In this document: piece by piece, positions 1 through 6,533 of the stretch
How the letters are laid out: every line of letters starts with the position of its first letter
Numbering within the stretch: position 1 is the first letter of the stretch
Assembly: GCA_005882715.1 (NCBI GenBank)
Contig: VBEI01000056.1
Span: 1 to 10,210, forward strand
Direction of reading: 5' to 3'
Source of the DNA: Chloroflexota bacterium
GTDB lineage: Bacteria; Chloroflexota; Dehalococcoidia; SM23-28-2; RBG-16-64-32
DNA length: 10,210 nucleotides
Made by a program: the position numbers and the translations under genes
The notes under the pieces: generated by a model
Database searches by the model: none
Told to the model about the DNA's origin: nothing
Seen by the model: the letters and a program-made list of their open reading frames with translations, nothing else

Positions 1-1017
1 TCCGACTGGCTCGAGCGCGCCTCGAACACGATGAAGGCGCTCGCCGGCGCGTACTGCCTGGTCGCCCTCACGCCCGACGTGCTGATCGCCATGCGCGACC
101 CCTACGGCGTGCGCCCGCTCTGCATCGGCAAGCTCAACGGCAACGGCTGGATCGTCGCGTCCGAGACGTGCGCTCTCGACCACCTCGGCGCCGAATTCGT
201 GCGCGAGGTCGACCCGGGTGAGGCGGTCGTTATCGACGAGCAAGGCCTTCACGCGATGCAGGCCGTTGAGAAGAAGCGCGACGCCCTCTGCGTCTTCGAG
301 TACATCTACTTCGCCCGCCCCGACAGCGTCATCCGCGACAAGCTCCTCCACCCGATGCGCATGAACATGGGGCGTGAGTTGGCCCGCCAGGCGCCCGTCG
401 AGGCCGACTTGGTTATTGGCGTGCCGGACTCCGCCACGGCGGCGGCGATCGGGTACTCGCATGAGGCGGGCATCCCGTATGCGGAAGGTCTCGTCAAGAA
501 CCGCTACGTCGGCCGCACCTTCATCCAGCCGGACCAGCGCATGCGCGACCAGGGTGTATACCTGAAGTTCAACCCGATGCGGCAGGTGATCGAGGGCAAG
601 CGCCTCGTCGTCGTCGACGACTCGATCGTCCGTGGCACGACGACCCCGAAAGTCGTCGAGATGCTGCGCAAGGCGGGCGCGAAAGAGGTGCACATGCGCA
701 TCTGCGCCCCGCCGATCCGCCACCCCTGCCACTTCGGCATCGACATGGCGACGCAGTGGGAGCTGATCGCCGCCAAGCAGGAGATCGAGGAGATCCGCGA
801 GCACATCGGCGCGGACAGCCTCTCGTACCTCACGATCGAGGCCCTGATGCGCGCCGTCGAGCAGCCAAAGGACAGCTTCTGCACCGCCTGCTTCACCGGC
901 GAGTACCCGATGCCGGTCCAGCTCCAGATGGACAAGCTCGTCTTCGAGCGCCAGGGCCGGGGCGGCAAGCGCGTCCCGGTTGGCGTCGCCTGGAGCTGGG
1001 AGGAAGACCGGCGCTAG
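1..1017 (+). CDS. purF: Amidophosphoribosyltransferase, 5'-truncated by window edge
   Basis: PurF catalyses the first committed step of purine synthesis, making 5-phosphoribosylamine from PRPP and glutamine in the cytoplasm. The frame is open from base 1, so the gene begins upstream; 338 residues are visible. Against a usual length of roughly 470-500, about 130-160 residues are missing, including the N-terminal nucleophile cysteine. Visible parts are the end of the glutaminase domain (RDPYGVRPL, then SETCALDHLGA) and the phosphoribosyltransferase domain with the PRPP-binding loop VVVDDSIVRGTT (about residues 203-214 of the fragment). Four cysteines match the [4Fe-4S] ligands of the Bacillus-type enzyme: codons at 289, 727, 880 and 889, the last two as CTAC. 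This is therefore the iron-sulfur class. The ATG at 31 is internal, not the start. The stop is TAG at 1015-1017. Confidence 0.96.
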   Translation, partial: SDWLERASNTMKALAGAYCLVALTPDVLIAMRDPYGVRPLCIGKLNGNGWIVASETCALDHLGAEFVREVDPGEAVVIDEQGLHAMQAVEKKRDALCVFEYIYFARPDSVIRDKLLHPMRMNMGRELARQAPVEADLVIGVPDSATAAAIGYSHEAGIPYAEGLVKNRYVGRTFIQPDQRMRDQGVYLKFNPMRQVIEGKRLVVVDDSIVRGTTTPKVVEMLRKAGAKEVHMRICAPPIRHPCHFGIDMATQWELIAAKQEIEEIREHIGADSLSYLTIEALMRAVEQPKDSFCTACFTGEYPMPVQLQMDKLVFERQGRGGKRVPVGVAWSWEEDRR

Positions 1018-1289
1018 ACGACCGCCTCTCGACGTTGCGAGCTCGCCGCGCGGGCCGAGCGTTACGGCGTGGAGTGAAGAATCGCGGCGGCTGCCAACCG
1101 GCAACTAAGAACCTCAATCCGGAAATTATTGTGCCGCCCATCACATACCATCCGCCGAGCAAGTGCGCTAATCTAGACTGGTTGCAAGTTCAGGTCTTGC
1201 GGCGCTCCACACAATTGTCGTAGGACACAGCTTTAGCCCGGTCGGCCAATCCTGCGAAAACCAAGCAAGTCGGAAGAGGAGGAGATCCC
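1018..1289. other. Intergenic spacer between purF and FAD oxidoreductase
   Basis: This 272-bp spacer holds no ORF I can support. It contains a perfect 10-bp palindrome GCGAGCTCGC at 1037-1046 without a T-tract, and a small hairpin, GCAAG with a 7-base loop and CTTGC, at 1184-1200. The second half is more AT-rich than the flanks and probably holds the promoter of the downstream gene. I found no convincing -35/-10 pair and no clear intrinsic terminator for purF. Confidence 0.5.
1277..1284 (+). promoter_or_regulatory. Strong ribosome binding site of the FAD oxidoreductase
   Basis: AGGAGGAG lies 5 bases before the ATG at 1290. It is one of the two strongest Shine-Dalgarno sequences in the window and fixes the start. 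The adjacent purM has no comparable site, which suggests that this gene is expressed as its own unit. Confidence 0.8.
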
Positions 1290-2684
1290 ATGACGCAAGC
1301 ACCCACCATTGATAACGCCGCCGTCGATCACCTCGCACAGAGTTTCAGTGGCCGCATTTTGCGGGACGGCGACACCAGCTATGACGACGCCCGTTCGATC
1401 TTTAACGCCATGATCGACCGGCGGCCTGCATTAATTGCACGCTGCGCGACGACTCAGGACGTGGTGGCTGCCGTGAACTTCGCCCGTGAACGCGACCTTC
1501 TCGTGTCCGTCAAGGGCGGAGGACACGCTCCCACGGGGCACGCCGTGTGCGACGGCGGTCTGATGATCGACCTCTCGCTGATGAAGAAGGTCACAGTCGA
1601 TCCGCAGGCGCGGATGGCGACGGCTGAAGGCGGCGTCACGTGGGGCGAGTTCGACGCCGCGACCCAGGAGCATGGGCTCGCGGTAACCGGGGGGCGCGTG
1701 CCCAGCACCGGAATCGGTGGCCTGACCCTCGGCAGCGGCTCCGGCTGGCTCGAACGCAAGCTCGGTTATACCGTCGATAACATGCTCGGCGCTGAGATTG
1801 TGCTGGCCAGCGGAGACATCGTCCACGCGAGTGAAAGTGAGAACCCAGACCTCTTCTGGGGTCTGCGCGGCGGCGGTGGTAACTACGGCATCGTCACGAA
1901 GTTCGAGTACCGCCTGCACGAGATCGGTCCGACCGTCTTCGGCGGCATGCTCGTTTTCCCCCGCTTCCGGGCGGGAGAGGTGATTCGCGCGTACCGCGAC
2001 TTTATGGAGAAGGCTGATGATGATATCGGCGGCGGCGTTGTGCTCGTTTGCGCCCCGCCCGAGGACTTCGTTCCGGAGCCCATGCACGGGATGCCCGTCG
2101 TGGCCATCATCGTCTGCTACACCGGCAAGCCCGAGGACGGCCCGGCCGCTATCCAGCCGTTCCTCGATCTTCAGCCCGTAATGAACATGACCCAGCCAAT
2201 GCCCTACCTAGAGGTGCAGAAGCTGATCGAAGCCGGCAACCAGCCCGGCAACCAGCAATACTGGAAGGCCGAGATGCTCCCGGAACTCCCCGACGAAGCA
2301 GTCGAAGCGCTGGTGAATTCCGCCGCCGAGCCGCCCTCGACAATGACCGCCATCATCGTCCAGCCGCTCGGGGGAGCAGTCCACCGCGTGCCGGACGACG
2401 CGTCTGCGATGGGCTGGCGTGGAGCGAAATGGGCCGTCCACATCCTCGGTCAGTGGCCAGACCCGAGGGAGAACGACGAGCAGATCGCCTGGGTCCGCAA
2501 CGTCGATGCGTCTCTCCAGCCGTGGGTGCAGTCGGGCACATACCTGAACTACTTGATGGACGAGGGTGAACAGCGTGTCAAGGAAAGCTTCGGCGCGCAC
2601 TACAAGCGCATGGAAGAACTGAAGAACAGGTACGACCCAGCCAACTTCTTCCGCCTCAACCAGAACATCAAACCGACTGTCTAG
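1290..2684 (+). CDS. FAD-dependent oxidoreductase, berberine-bridge enzyme type
   Basis: This 464-residue flavoprotein has the layout of the PCMH/FAD_binding_4 plus BBE family. The FAD-binding half (about residues 42-215) contains GGGH with H79, the expected 8-alpha-histidyl FAD ligand, then GIGGLTLGSGSGW (about 141-153) and GLRGGGGNYGIVTKF (about 191-205). The C-terminal BBE segment (about 416-460) has the typical YLNYLMDEGE start and a YDPANFFRLNQNI end. The second covalent FAD link of plant BBE needs a cysteine in the loop before the glycine-rich stretch; here the aligned residue is V137, so a single covalent bond is predicted. Bacterial relatives oxidise sugars, alcohols, alkaloid-like or polyketide substrates with O2, and the substrate cannot be read from sequence. 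No signal peptide is evident. It sits between purF and purM with its own ribosome binding site and has no obvious role in purine synthesis. Confidence 0.9.
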   Translation: MTQAPTIDNAAVDHLAQSFSGRILRDGDTSYDDARSIFNAMIDRRPALIARCATTQDVVAAVNFARERDLLVSVKGGGHAPTGHAVCDGGLMIDLSLMKKVTVDPQARMATAEGGVTWGEFDAATQEHGLAVTGGRVPSTGIGGLTLGSGSGWLERKLGYTVDNMLGAEIVLASGDIVHASESENPDLFWGLRGGGGNYGIVTKFEYRLHEIGPTVFGGMLVFPRFRAGEVIRAYRDFMEKADDDIGGGVVLVCAPPEDFVPEPMHGMPVVAIIVCYTGKPEDGPAAIQPFLDLQPVMNMTQPMPYLEVQKLIEAGNQPGNQQYWKAEMLPELPDEAVEALVNSAAEPPSTMTAIIVQPLGGAVHRVPDDASAMGWRGAKWAVHILGQWPDPRENDEQIAWVRNVDASLQPWVQSGTYLNYLMDEGEQRVKESFGAHYKRMEELKNRYDPANFFRLNQNIKPTV

Positions 2685-2694
2685 CCCCGCGTTG

Positions 2695-2810
2695 TGGCAT
2701 TCTGAGCCGAGCCGGCCGCAGTGGGGCCGGGCAGCGGGGTCACCCGCGCTGTCATTCTGAGCGAGCCGGGTGGGGTAGGCGCAGCGGGGCGGAGGCGAAG
2801 AATCTCTGGG
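2695..2810. repeat. Dispersed CATTCTGAGC-type repeat, two partial copies
   Basis: Two related units lie in the spacer before purM. The first begins TGGCATTCTGAGCCGAGCCGG (2695-2715, written here as its first 21 bases in two parts: TGGCATTCTGAG and CCGAGCCGG). The second begins TGTCATTCTGAG then CGAGCCGG at 2750-2769 and runs to GAAGAATCTCTGGG at 2797-2810. The second unit has inverted ends (ATTCT near 2754, AGAAT near 2799), so it may fold as a long imperfect hairpin. I recall sequences of this kind, with CATTCTGAGC at one end and GAAGAATC at the other, as dispersed intergenic repeats in several bacterial genomes, including Chloroflexota. That is memory, not a search result. Confidence 0.6.
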
Positions 2811-2873
2811 TCTGCCAATCAGCATCACGCCGCCCCTCCTCGAAAGCGCGTCGCGCAGGCGCCGCGCGTACCG

Positions 2874-2879
2874 GATAAT
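2874..2879 (+). promoter_or_regulatory. Possible -10 element of purM, giving a leaderless mRNA
   Basis: GATAAT ends 6 bases before the GTG start of purM at 2886, so transcription would begin at or next to the start codon. The -35 region at the usual spacing is a poor match. The only Shine-Dalgarno-like bases (AAAGG, 2880-2884) are one base from the start codon, too close to work normally. Leaderless purM translation is therefore an inference from spacing only. Confidence 0.3.
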
Positions 2880-2885
2880 AAAGGC

Positions 2886-3950
2886 GTGAGCGAAGCCTCG
2901 CGTCCCTCTTATGCCGCCGCAGGCGTCGACATTGACGCCGCCGAGGCTCTCATTGCCCGCTTCGCGGAGGCCGCGAAGATCGCCCGCCGCCCCGAGGTTC
3001 TTGCTGACATCGGCCCCTTCGCCGGCTTGTTCGAGCTCGGGCGCAAATACAGCGATCCCGTACTCGTCGCCAGCACTGACAGCGTGGGCACGAAGGTCAA
3101 GCTCGCCGCGCTTCTCGGCCGCTACGATACTGTCGGTCACGATCTAGTGAACCACTGCGTAAACGACATCCTTACGGGGGGAGCCGAGCCGCTCTTCTTC
3201 CTCGACTATATCGGCAACTGTGGCCTGAACGACGACGCCAAGGTCGCGCTCGTCCGCGGCGTCGCCGAGGCCTGCCGCGACGCCGGCTGCGCCCTCCTCG
3301 GCGGCGAGACCGCCGACATGCCCGGCACCTACGCCGAAGGCGACTTCGACCTCGTCGGCGCCATCGTCGGCATAGTTGAGCGCGACGCCGTCATTGACGG
3401 CTCCCGCATCGAAGAAGGCGATATTCTTATCGGGCTGCCGTCCAACGGCCTGCATACCAACGGGTACTCACTCGTCCGCAAGATCTTGAATGTCGGCGGG
3501 GGCGGAGACCGGGATGAGGAGCGGTCAGCCCTTGAGTCCAACTACCCCGGCCTTGAGACCACGCTCGCTGACGCCCTACTAAAACCGCACCACAGCTATC
3601 TGAACGACGTGCGTCGTCTCCTGCACCCGGCACCCAGCACACAGTACGCGGCACTCAAGGGGATCGCCCACATCACCGGCGGTGGCATCCCTGGAAATGT
3701 TCCTCGCATCCTGCCAGTTGGCTTTGGTGCCCGCATAGATCGCGCATCTTGGCGCGTCCCCGCCATCTTCCGCCTGATCCAGGAACGCGGCGGCATCGAC
3801 GAAGACGAGATGTACCGCGCTTTCAATATGGGCCTCGGCCTCGTCCTCATGGTCGCGCCACAGGATGCAGAGGCGGTGCTCGGACAGCTCCTGAACGCCT
3901 GGATCTGCGGCGAAGTGACTGCGGGCGAGGGAGTAGAATGGGCCACGTGA
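2886..3950 (+). CDS. purM: Phosphoribosylformylglycinamidine cyclo-ligase (AIR synthetase)
   Basis: PurM closes FGAM to aminoimidazole ribonucleotide with ATP, the fifth step of purine synthesis, in the cytoplasm. The chosen GTG start gives 354 residues, close to the family's roughly 345, and begins MSEASRPSYAAAGVDIDAAE, matching the usual SYKDAGVDI-like N-terminus. Family motifs appear in order: STDSVGTKVKLA (about 62-73), FFLDYIGN, LGGETADMPG (about 138-147), GLPSNGLHTNGYSLVR (about 183-198) and GIAHITGGG (about 259-267). An ATG at 2721 is in frame, but starting there would translate the upstream repeat and add 55 unrelated residues. Residues 246-257 are encoded by degenerate heptamer repeats and look like a small insertion before the HITGGG motif. 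The 3' end overlaps the next gene by 13 bases. Confidence 0.96.
   Translation: MSEASRPSYAAAGVDIDAAEALIARFAEAAKIARRPEVLADIGPFAGLFELGRKYSDPVLVASTDSVGTKVKLAALLGRYDTVGHDLVNHCVNDILTGGAEPLFFLDYIGNCGLNDDAKVALVRGVAEACRDAGCALLGGETADMPGTYAEGDFDLVGAIVGIVERDAVIDGSRIEEGDILIGLPSNGLHTNGYSLVRKILNVGGGGDRDEERSALESNYPGLETTLADALLKPHHSYLNDVRRLLHPAPSTQYAALKGIAHITGGGIPGNVPRILPVGFGARIDRASWRVPAIFRLIQERGGIDEDEMYRAFNMGLGLVLMVAPQDAEAVLGQLLNAWICGEVTAGEGVEWAT
3622..3656. repeat. Five degenerate tandem heptamers inside purM
   Basis: Five consecutive 7-mers fit NGYACNC: TGCACCC, GGCACCC, AGCACAC, AGTACGC, GGCACTC. They encode purM residues 246-257 (LHPAPSTQYAAL), just before KGIAHITGGG, where orthologues that I recall are about six residues shorter. 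Three heptamers equal 21 bases, so gain of three units keeps the frame. The pattern resembles heptameric short tandem repeats known from cyanobacterial and other genomes. Confidence 0.55.
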
Positions 3951-4297
3951 GAGTCAAAATCAAAATCGCGAACCCTGCACGGCGCGATCAGCCGATTGAG
4001 GTCATGGATGCTCTTGTTGATACGGGTGCCACCTGGACCGTGATTCCCCGTTCATTGGCCGACCAGCTCGGCCTCGACATCATAGGCAGAAAGCGGGTTC
4101 GGACGGCCGAGACAGAAGTGCAACTGGATCACTCCTTCGCTTACATCGAATATGACGGACATGACAGTGTCGGTGATGTCGTAATCTCGGACGCCGATCC
4201 GGGAGTCTTGGTCGGTGTCCTCACGTTGGAGGGAATGGCACTGGCCGTTGATCCCCAGAGCGGTCGTCTCGTGGATTCCGAGCTGCTGCTCCTCTAG
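3938..4297 (+). CDS. Retropepsin-like (clan AA) aspartyl protease family protein
   Basis: This 119-residue protein carries the single aspartyl protease signature ALVDTGATWTVIP with catalytic D28-T29-G30. It also has the hydrophobic segment VLVGVLTLEGMALAVDPQSG near the C-terminus, which fits the Gly-containing psi-loop and C-terminal strands of bacterial retropepsin-like proteins. Such proteins would work as homodimers, one aspartate per subunit. Substrates of these small bacterial proteins are mostly unknown, and the catalytic role here is inferred. No signal peptide or membrane span is seen, so it is probably cytoplasmic. The ATG at 3938 is preferred: GAGG at 3927-3930 lies 7 bases upstream. 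A GTG at 3947, overlapping the purM stop as GTGA, is the alternative. It overlaps purM by 13 bases and ends 3 bases before the next gene, which indicates cotranscription. Confidence 0.8.
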   Translation: MGHVRVKIKIANPARRDQPIEVMDALVDTGATWTVIPRSLADQLGLDIIGRKRVRTAETEVQLDHSFAYIEYDGHDSVGDVVISDADPGVLVGVLTLEGMALAVDPQSGRLVDSELLLL

Positions 4298-4300
4298 CCT

Positions 4301-4765
4301 GTGCCCACCTATCGCATCTACTATGCCGAGCGAGAGGTCGGCGACAAGCGTACCGGTGACGCGATGAGCGCCTTGCCGCTTTCTGGAGCCTATCGCCCGG
4401 GCGACTACGTCAGCGAGACCGAGTGGGAAGAGGAAGTCGATGCACCTAATACGGACGGCGCTCTCGATTCTTTCTTCAAGGAGCACGTTCGCGATAACAG
4501 TGAACTGAGATGGGTCGACGATGATGGCGAGAGCCGCGCGGTTGAGGGCGTGACATACGATGCCGACAAGACGTACATCTGGGTCGAGCACGGCAAGCTC
4601 ATGGAATATCAGGGCCTCGACGAGGCGACTCCCGGCATGGTGAGCTGTCCCCTCTGCGAGGGCGCGGGTGAGGTTACGACCGAATTAGCGGACGAATACC
4701 TCGGCGAACATGGCGAAGAGATCGTCGAAGAGGACCAGGAAGAGGAGCGCCCTACCTGGGGATGA
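4301..4765 (+). CDS. Acidic protein of unknown function with CPLC motif
   Basis: I do not recognise a function for this 154-residue protein. It is very acidic, especially in the C-terminal 30 residues (runs such as EEIVEEDQEEE). It carries one VSCPLCEGAGEV motif (about residues 113-124) like a single zinc-knuckle unit of DnaJ (CxxCxGxG). A lone CxxC could form half of a zinc site across a dimer. No signal peptide or membrane span is seen, so it is probably cytoplasmic. The start is GTG at 4301, 3 bases after the previous stop and without a clear Shine-Dalgarno, so translation is probably coupled. The stop overlaps the purH start as ATGA (4762-4765). The position between purM and purH is where purN often lies, but nothing here resembles a formyltransferase. 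Confidence 0.75.
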   Translation: MPTYRIYYAEREVGDKRTGDAMSALPLSGAYRPGDYVSETEWEEEVDAPNTDGALDSFFKEHVRDNSELRWVDDDGESRAVEGVTYDADKTYIWVEHGKLMEYQGLDEATPGMVSCPLCEGAGEVTTELADEYLGEHGEEIVEEDQEEERPTWG

Positions 4766-6351
4766 TCGCCCTCATCGCCCCCTACGATAAGGCCGGCGCC
4801 GCCGACCTCGCCCGCGGTCTCGTCGCACTCGGCTTCGACGTCATCTCGACCAGCGGCACCCTCAAGCACCTCACCGGGGCCGGCGTCCCCGCCCGTTCCG
4901 TTTCTGACCTCACCGGCTTCCCCGAGATCCTCGACGGGCGCGTCAAGACGCTCCATCCCGCTGTTCACGCGGGGCTCCTAGCCCGCCGCGACAAGCCCGA
5001 GCACCTGGATGAGCTGGCCCGTCAGGGCCTTTCGAAGATCGACCTCGTGGCGGTGAACCTCTACCCCTTCCGCGAGACGGTTTCTCGGCCGGAGGTTACC
5101 CTCGAAGACGCGCTCGAGAACATCGATATCGGCGGGCCCACCATGCTGCGCGCCGCTGCCAAAAACTTCACGTCGGTCCTCGTCCTCGTCGACCCGGCAG
5201 ACTACGATGAGGCTATTGAGCGTCTGCGCAAGGAGAATGCGCCTCTGGACTACCGGCGCCGCCTCGCCGAGAAGGCCTTCCAGCACGTCGCCAGCTACGA
5301 CACCGCGATCGCGCAGTATTTGAGGAGCCAGGAACCAGAGGACAGCAATTTATTTCCGGCGCAGCTGACCATCGCTCTGAAAAAAGCCGTGGACCTTCGC
5401 TACGGCGAGAACCCGCACCAGAAGGCGGCTGTCTACCGGCTCGATACGGCCGGTGCACCGGTTGGCGTGCTGGCGGCGGAGCAGCTCCACGGTGTCGAGA
5501 TGTCCTACCTGAATTACCTCGACGCCGATGCCGCCTGGCGCGCCGCCAGCGAGTTCGACGAGCCGGCCGTGGTGATCGTGAAACACGCCACTCCTTGCGG
5601 CGTCGCCGCGCATGAAGACATCGCCGTCGCCTACGAGCGGGCCTACGCCGGAGACGAGATCTCGCCCTTCGGCGGGATCATCGCTGCCAACCGCGAGGTC
5701 ACCTGGGACATGACTGAGGCAATGAAGGGCAAGCGCTATGACATCATCATCGCCCCGGGCTACGCAGACGCCGCGCTCGAACGGCTGAAGAAGAGGCGAG
5801 ACCTACGCATCCTGCGCATCGCAGACGGCGCCGATACCCGTACGGACAGACCTTCAGATCTGTCGGCCGACGCCCCTGGGTCGGCAGAGGCCCCGGAATA
5901 CAGAAGCATTTCCGGCGGCATACTCGTCCAAACACCCGACACCGGTGCTGCTGGTGAGCTCGATCTGCGCGTTATGACCAAACGCGCCCCGACCGCCACC
6001 GAGCTAGACGACCTTCGCTTCGCCTGGACCGCTCTTAGGCACGTCAAGTCGAACGCTATCGTCCTCGCCAAGGAGCGCGCGACCGTTGGTATCGGCTGCG
6101 GCCAGCCCAACCGGCTCTGGGCTACTCAGCACGCGCTCGAACACGCAGGCAAGCGCGCGAAGGATGCCGTTCTTGCCTCCGACGCCTTCTTCCCCTTCGC
6201 CCGCGGCGACGCGGTCGAAGACGCCTGTAAGGCCGGAATTACAGCGATCATCCAGCCCGGCGGTGGCGTCCGCGACGAAGAGGCGGTCGAGGTCTGCAAC
6301 GACTACGGCGTCGCGATGGTGTTTACCGCCACGCGCGCCTTTCGACACTAG
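4762..6351 (+). CDS. purH: Bifunctional AICAR transformylase / IMP cyclohydrolase
   Basis: PurH performs the last two steps of IMP synthesis: formylation of AICAR with 10-formyl-THF, then ring closure of FAICAR. The 529 residues hold both domains. The N-terminal MGS-like cyclohydrolase domain (about 1-130) shows GFPEILDGRVKTLHP, NLYPF and ENIDIGGPTMLRAAAKN. The transformylase domain (about 195-529) shows RYGENPHQKAAVY, VIVKHATPCG with the catalytic pair K274-H275, SPFGGIIAANREV, SDAFFPFARGD and IIQPGGGVRDEE, ending in FRH as usual. About 26 residues separate LRILRI from YRSISGG; orthologues I recall have roughly 10-15. This stretch includes residues 359-371, encoded by a palindromic repeat that recurs just after the stop codon. 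The ATG overlaps the preceding stop (ATGA) and lacks a well-spaced ribosome binding site, so translational coupling is likely. Confidence 0.97.
   Translation: MIALIAPYDKAGAADLARGLVALGFDVISTSGTLKHLTGAGVPARSVSDLTGFPEILDGRVKTLHPAVHAGLLARRDKPEHLDELARQGLSKIDLVAVNLYPFRETVSRPEVTLEDALENIDIGGPTMLRAAAKNFTSVLVLVDPADYDEAIERLRKENAPLDYRRRLAEKAFQHVASYDTAIAQYLRSQEPEDSNLFPAQLTIALKKAVDLRYGENPHQKAAVYRLDTAGAPVGVLAAEQLHGVEMSYLNYLDADAAWRAASEFDEPAVVIVKHATPCGVAAHEDIAVAYERAYAGDEISPFGGIIAANREVTWDMTEAMKGKRYDIIIAPGYADAALERLKKRRDLRILRIADGADTRTDRPSDLSADAPGSAEAPEYRSISGGILVQTPDTGAAGELDLRVMTKRAPTATELDDLRFAWTALRHVKSNAIVLAKERATVGIGCGQPNRLWATQHALEHAGKRAKDAVLASDAFFPFARGDAVEDACKAGITAIIQPGGGVRDEEAVEVCNDYGVAMVFTATRAFRH
5836..5873. 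repeat. Palindromic repeat copy 1, inside purH
   Basis: This 38-bp segment begins ACCCGTACGGACAGACC and is 35/38 identical to the copy at 6360-6397. Its core (5843-5866) is a hairpin with 9 of 11 pairs around a central TC. It starts exactly on a purH codon and encodes residues 359-371, beginning TRTDRPSDLS, in a variable loop between LRIL and YRSISGG. It is an in-frame repeat insertion in an essential gene. Confidence 0.85.
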
Positions 6352-6359
6352 GTCGCTCG

Positions 6360-6397
6360 ACCCGTACGGACAGATCTTCAGATCTGTCCGCCCACGC
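6360..6397. repeat. Palindromic repeat copy 2, just after purH
   Basis: This second copy starts 9 bases after the purH stop. Its core at 6367-6390 is a perfect 11-bp inverted repeat, CGGACAGATCT and AGATCTGTCCG, separated by TC. It could form a hairpin in RNA or a cruciform in DNA and may slow or end transcription behind purH, but no T-tract follows. Near-identity with copy 1 inside purH marks it as a mobile or amplified repeat rather than a dedicated terminator. Confidence 0.85.
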
Positions 6398-6440
6398 ACC
6401 CGCCCAGAACCCCAGTCTGCTATCGCCTCGACTGACGCCC

Positions 6441-6470
6441 TTGACGCTCATCACAGCCCGGTGCTAGATT
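6441..6470 (+). promoter_or_regulatory. Extended -10 promoter of the cytochrome bc operon
   Basis: TTGACG (6441-6446) and TAGATT (6465-6470) are separated by 18 bases. The TG at 6462-6463 forms an extended -10, TGCTAGATT. The expected transcription start is near 6477, giving a leader of about 55-60 bases before the first gene. It lies in the only substantial spacer upstream of the respiratory genes and points towards them. Confidence 0.65.
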
Positions 6471-6496
6471 GCGATTGCGAAAGCTTTCACAATCGC
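6471..6496. promoter_or_regulatory. 26-bp dyad over the transcription start, operator candidate
   Basis: The arms GCGATTG (6471-6477) and CAATCGC (6490-6496) flank the perfect inner palindrome GAAAGCTTTC (6479-6488). Overall 12 of 13 pairs match, with one C/A mismatch at 6478/6489. The axis has no loop, which suits a dimeric DNA-binding protein better than an RNA hairpin. The dyad begins at the base after the -10 element and covers the predicted start site, a classic repressor position. The regulator is not identified. Confidence 0.6.
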
Positions 6497-6533
6497 GCCC
6501 AAGAGCCGGATGTGATATAAGGACGCCGAGAAG

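Noticed and set aside
1037..1046. Perfect palindrome GCGAGCTCGC after purF as terminator
   Set aside because: There is no loop and no T-tract, and a 10-bp palindrome is not surprising in GC-rich DNA.
1184..1200. tRNA T-arm-like hairpin (5-bp stem, 7-base loop TTCAGGT)
   Set aside because: No matching acceptor, D or anticodon arms occur upstream, and the loop lacks the conserved A of a T-loop. At most it could be a tRNA relic.
756..1223. Plus-strand frame overlapping the 3' end of purF
   Set aside because: It is out of frame with the conserved PurF sequence for most of its length, is Arg-rich and has no recognisable motif.
2721..2885. In-frame ATG extension of purM by 55 residues
   Set aside because: It translates the upstream dispersed repeat and a low-complexity Arg/Gly/Pro stretch, has no ribosome binding site and does not match the usual PurM N-terminus, which begins properly after the GTG at 2886.
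2208..3140. 310-residue minus-strand open frame
   Set aside because: It lies antisense to the conserved 3' half of the FAD gene and the start of purM and crosses the repeat. It shows no family motif and is a by-product of GC-rich coding on the other strand.
6367..6390. Palindrome after purH as a dedicated intrinsic terminator
   Set aside because: No T-run follows, and a near copy sits inside purH, so it is better described as a repeat element, although it may still affect transcription.
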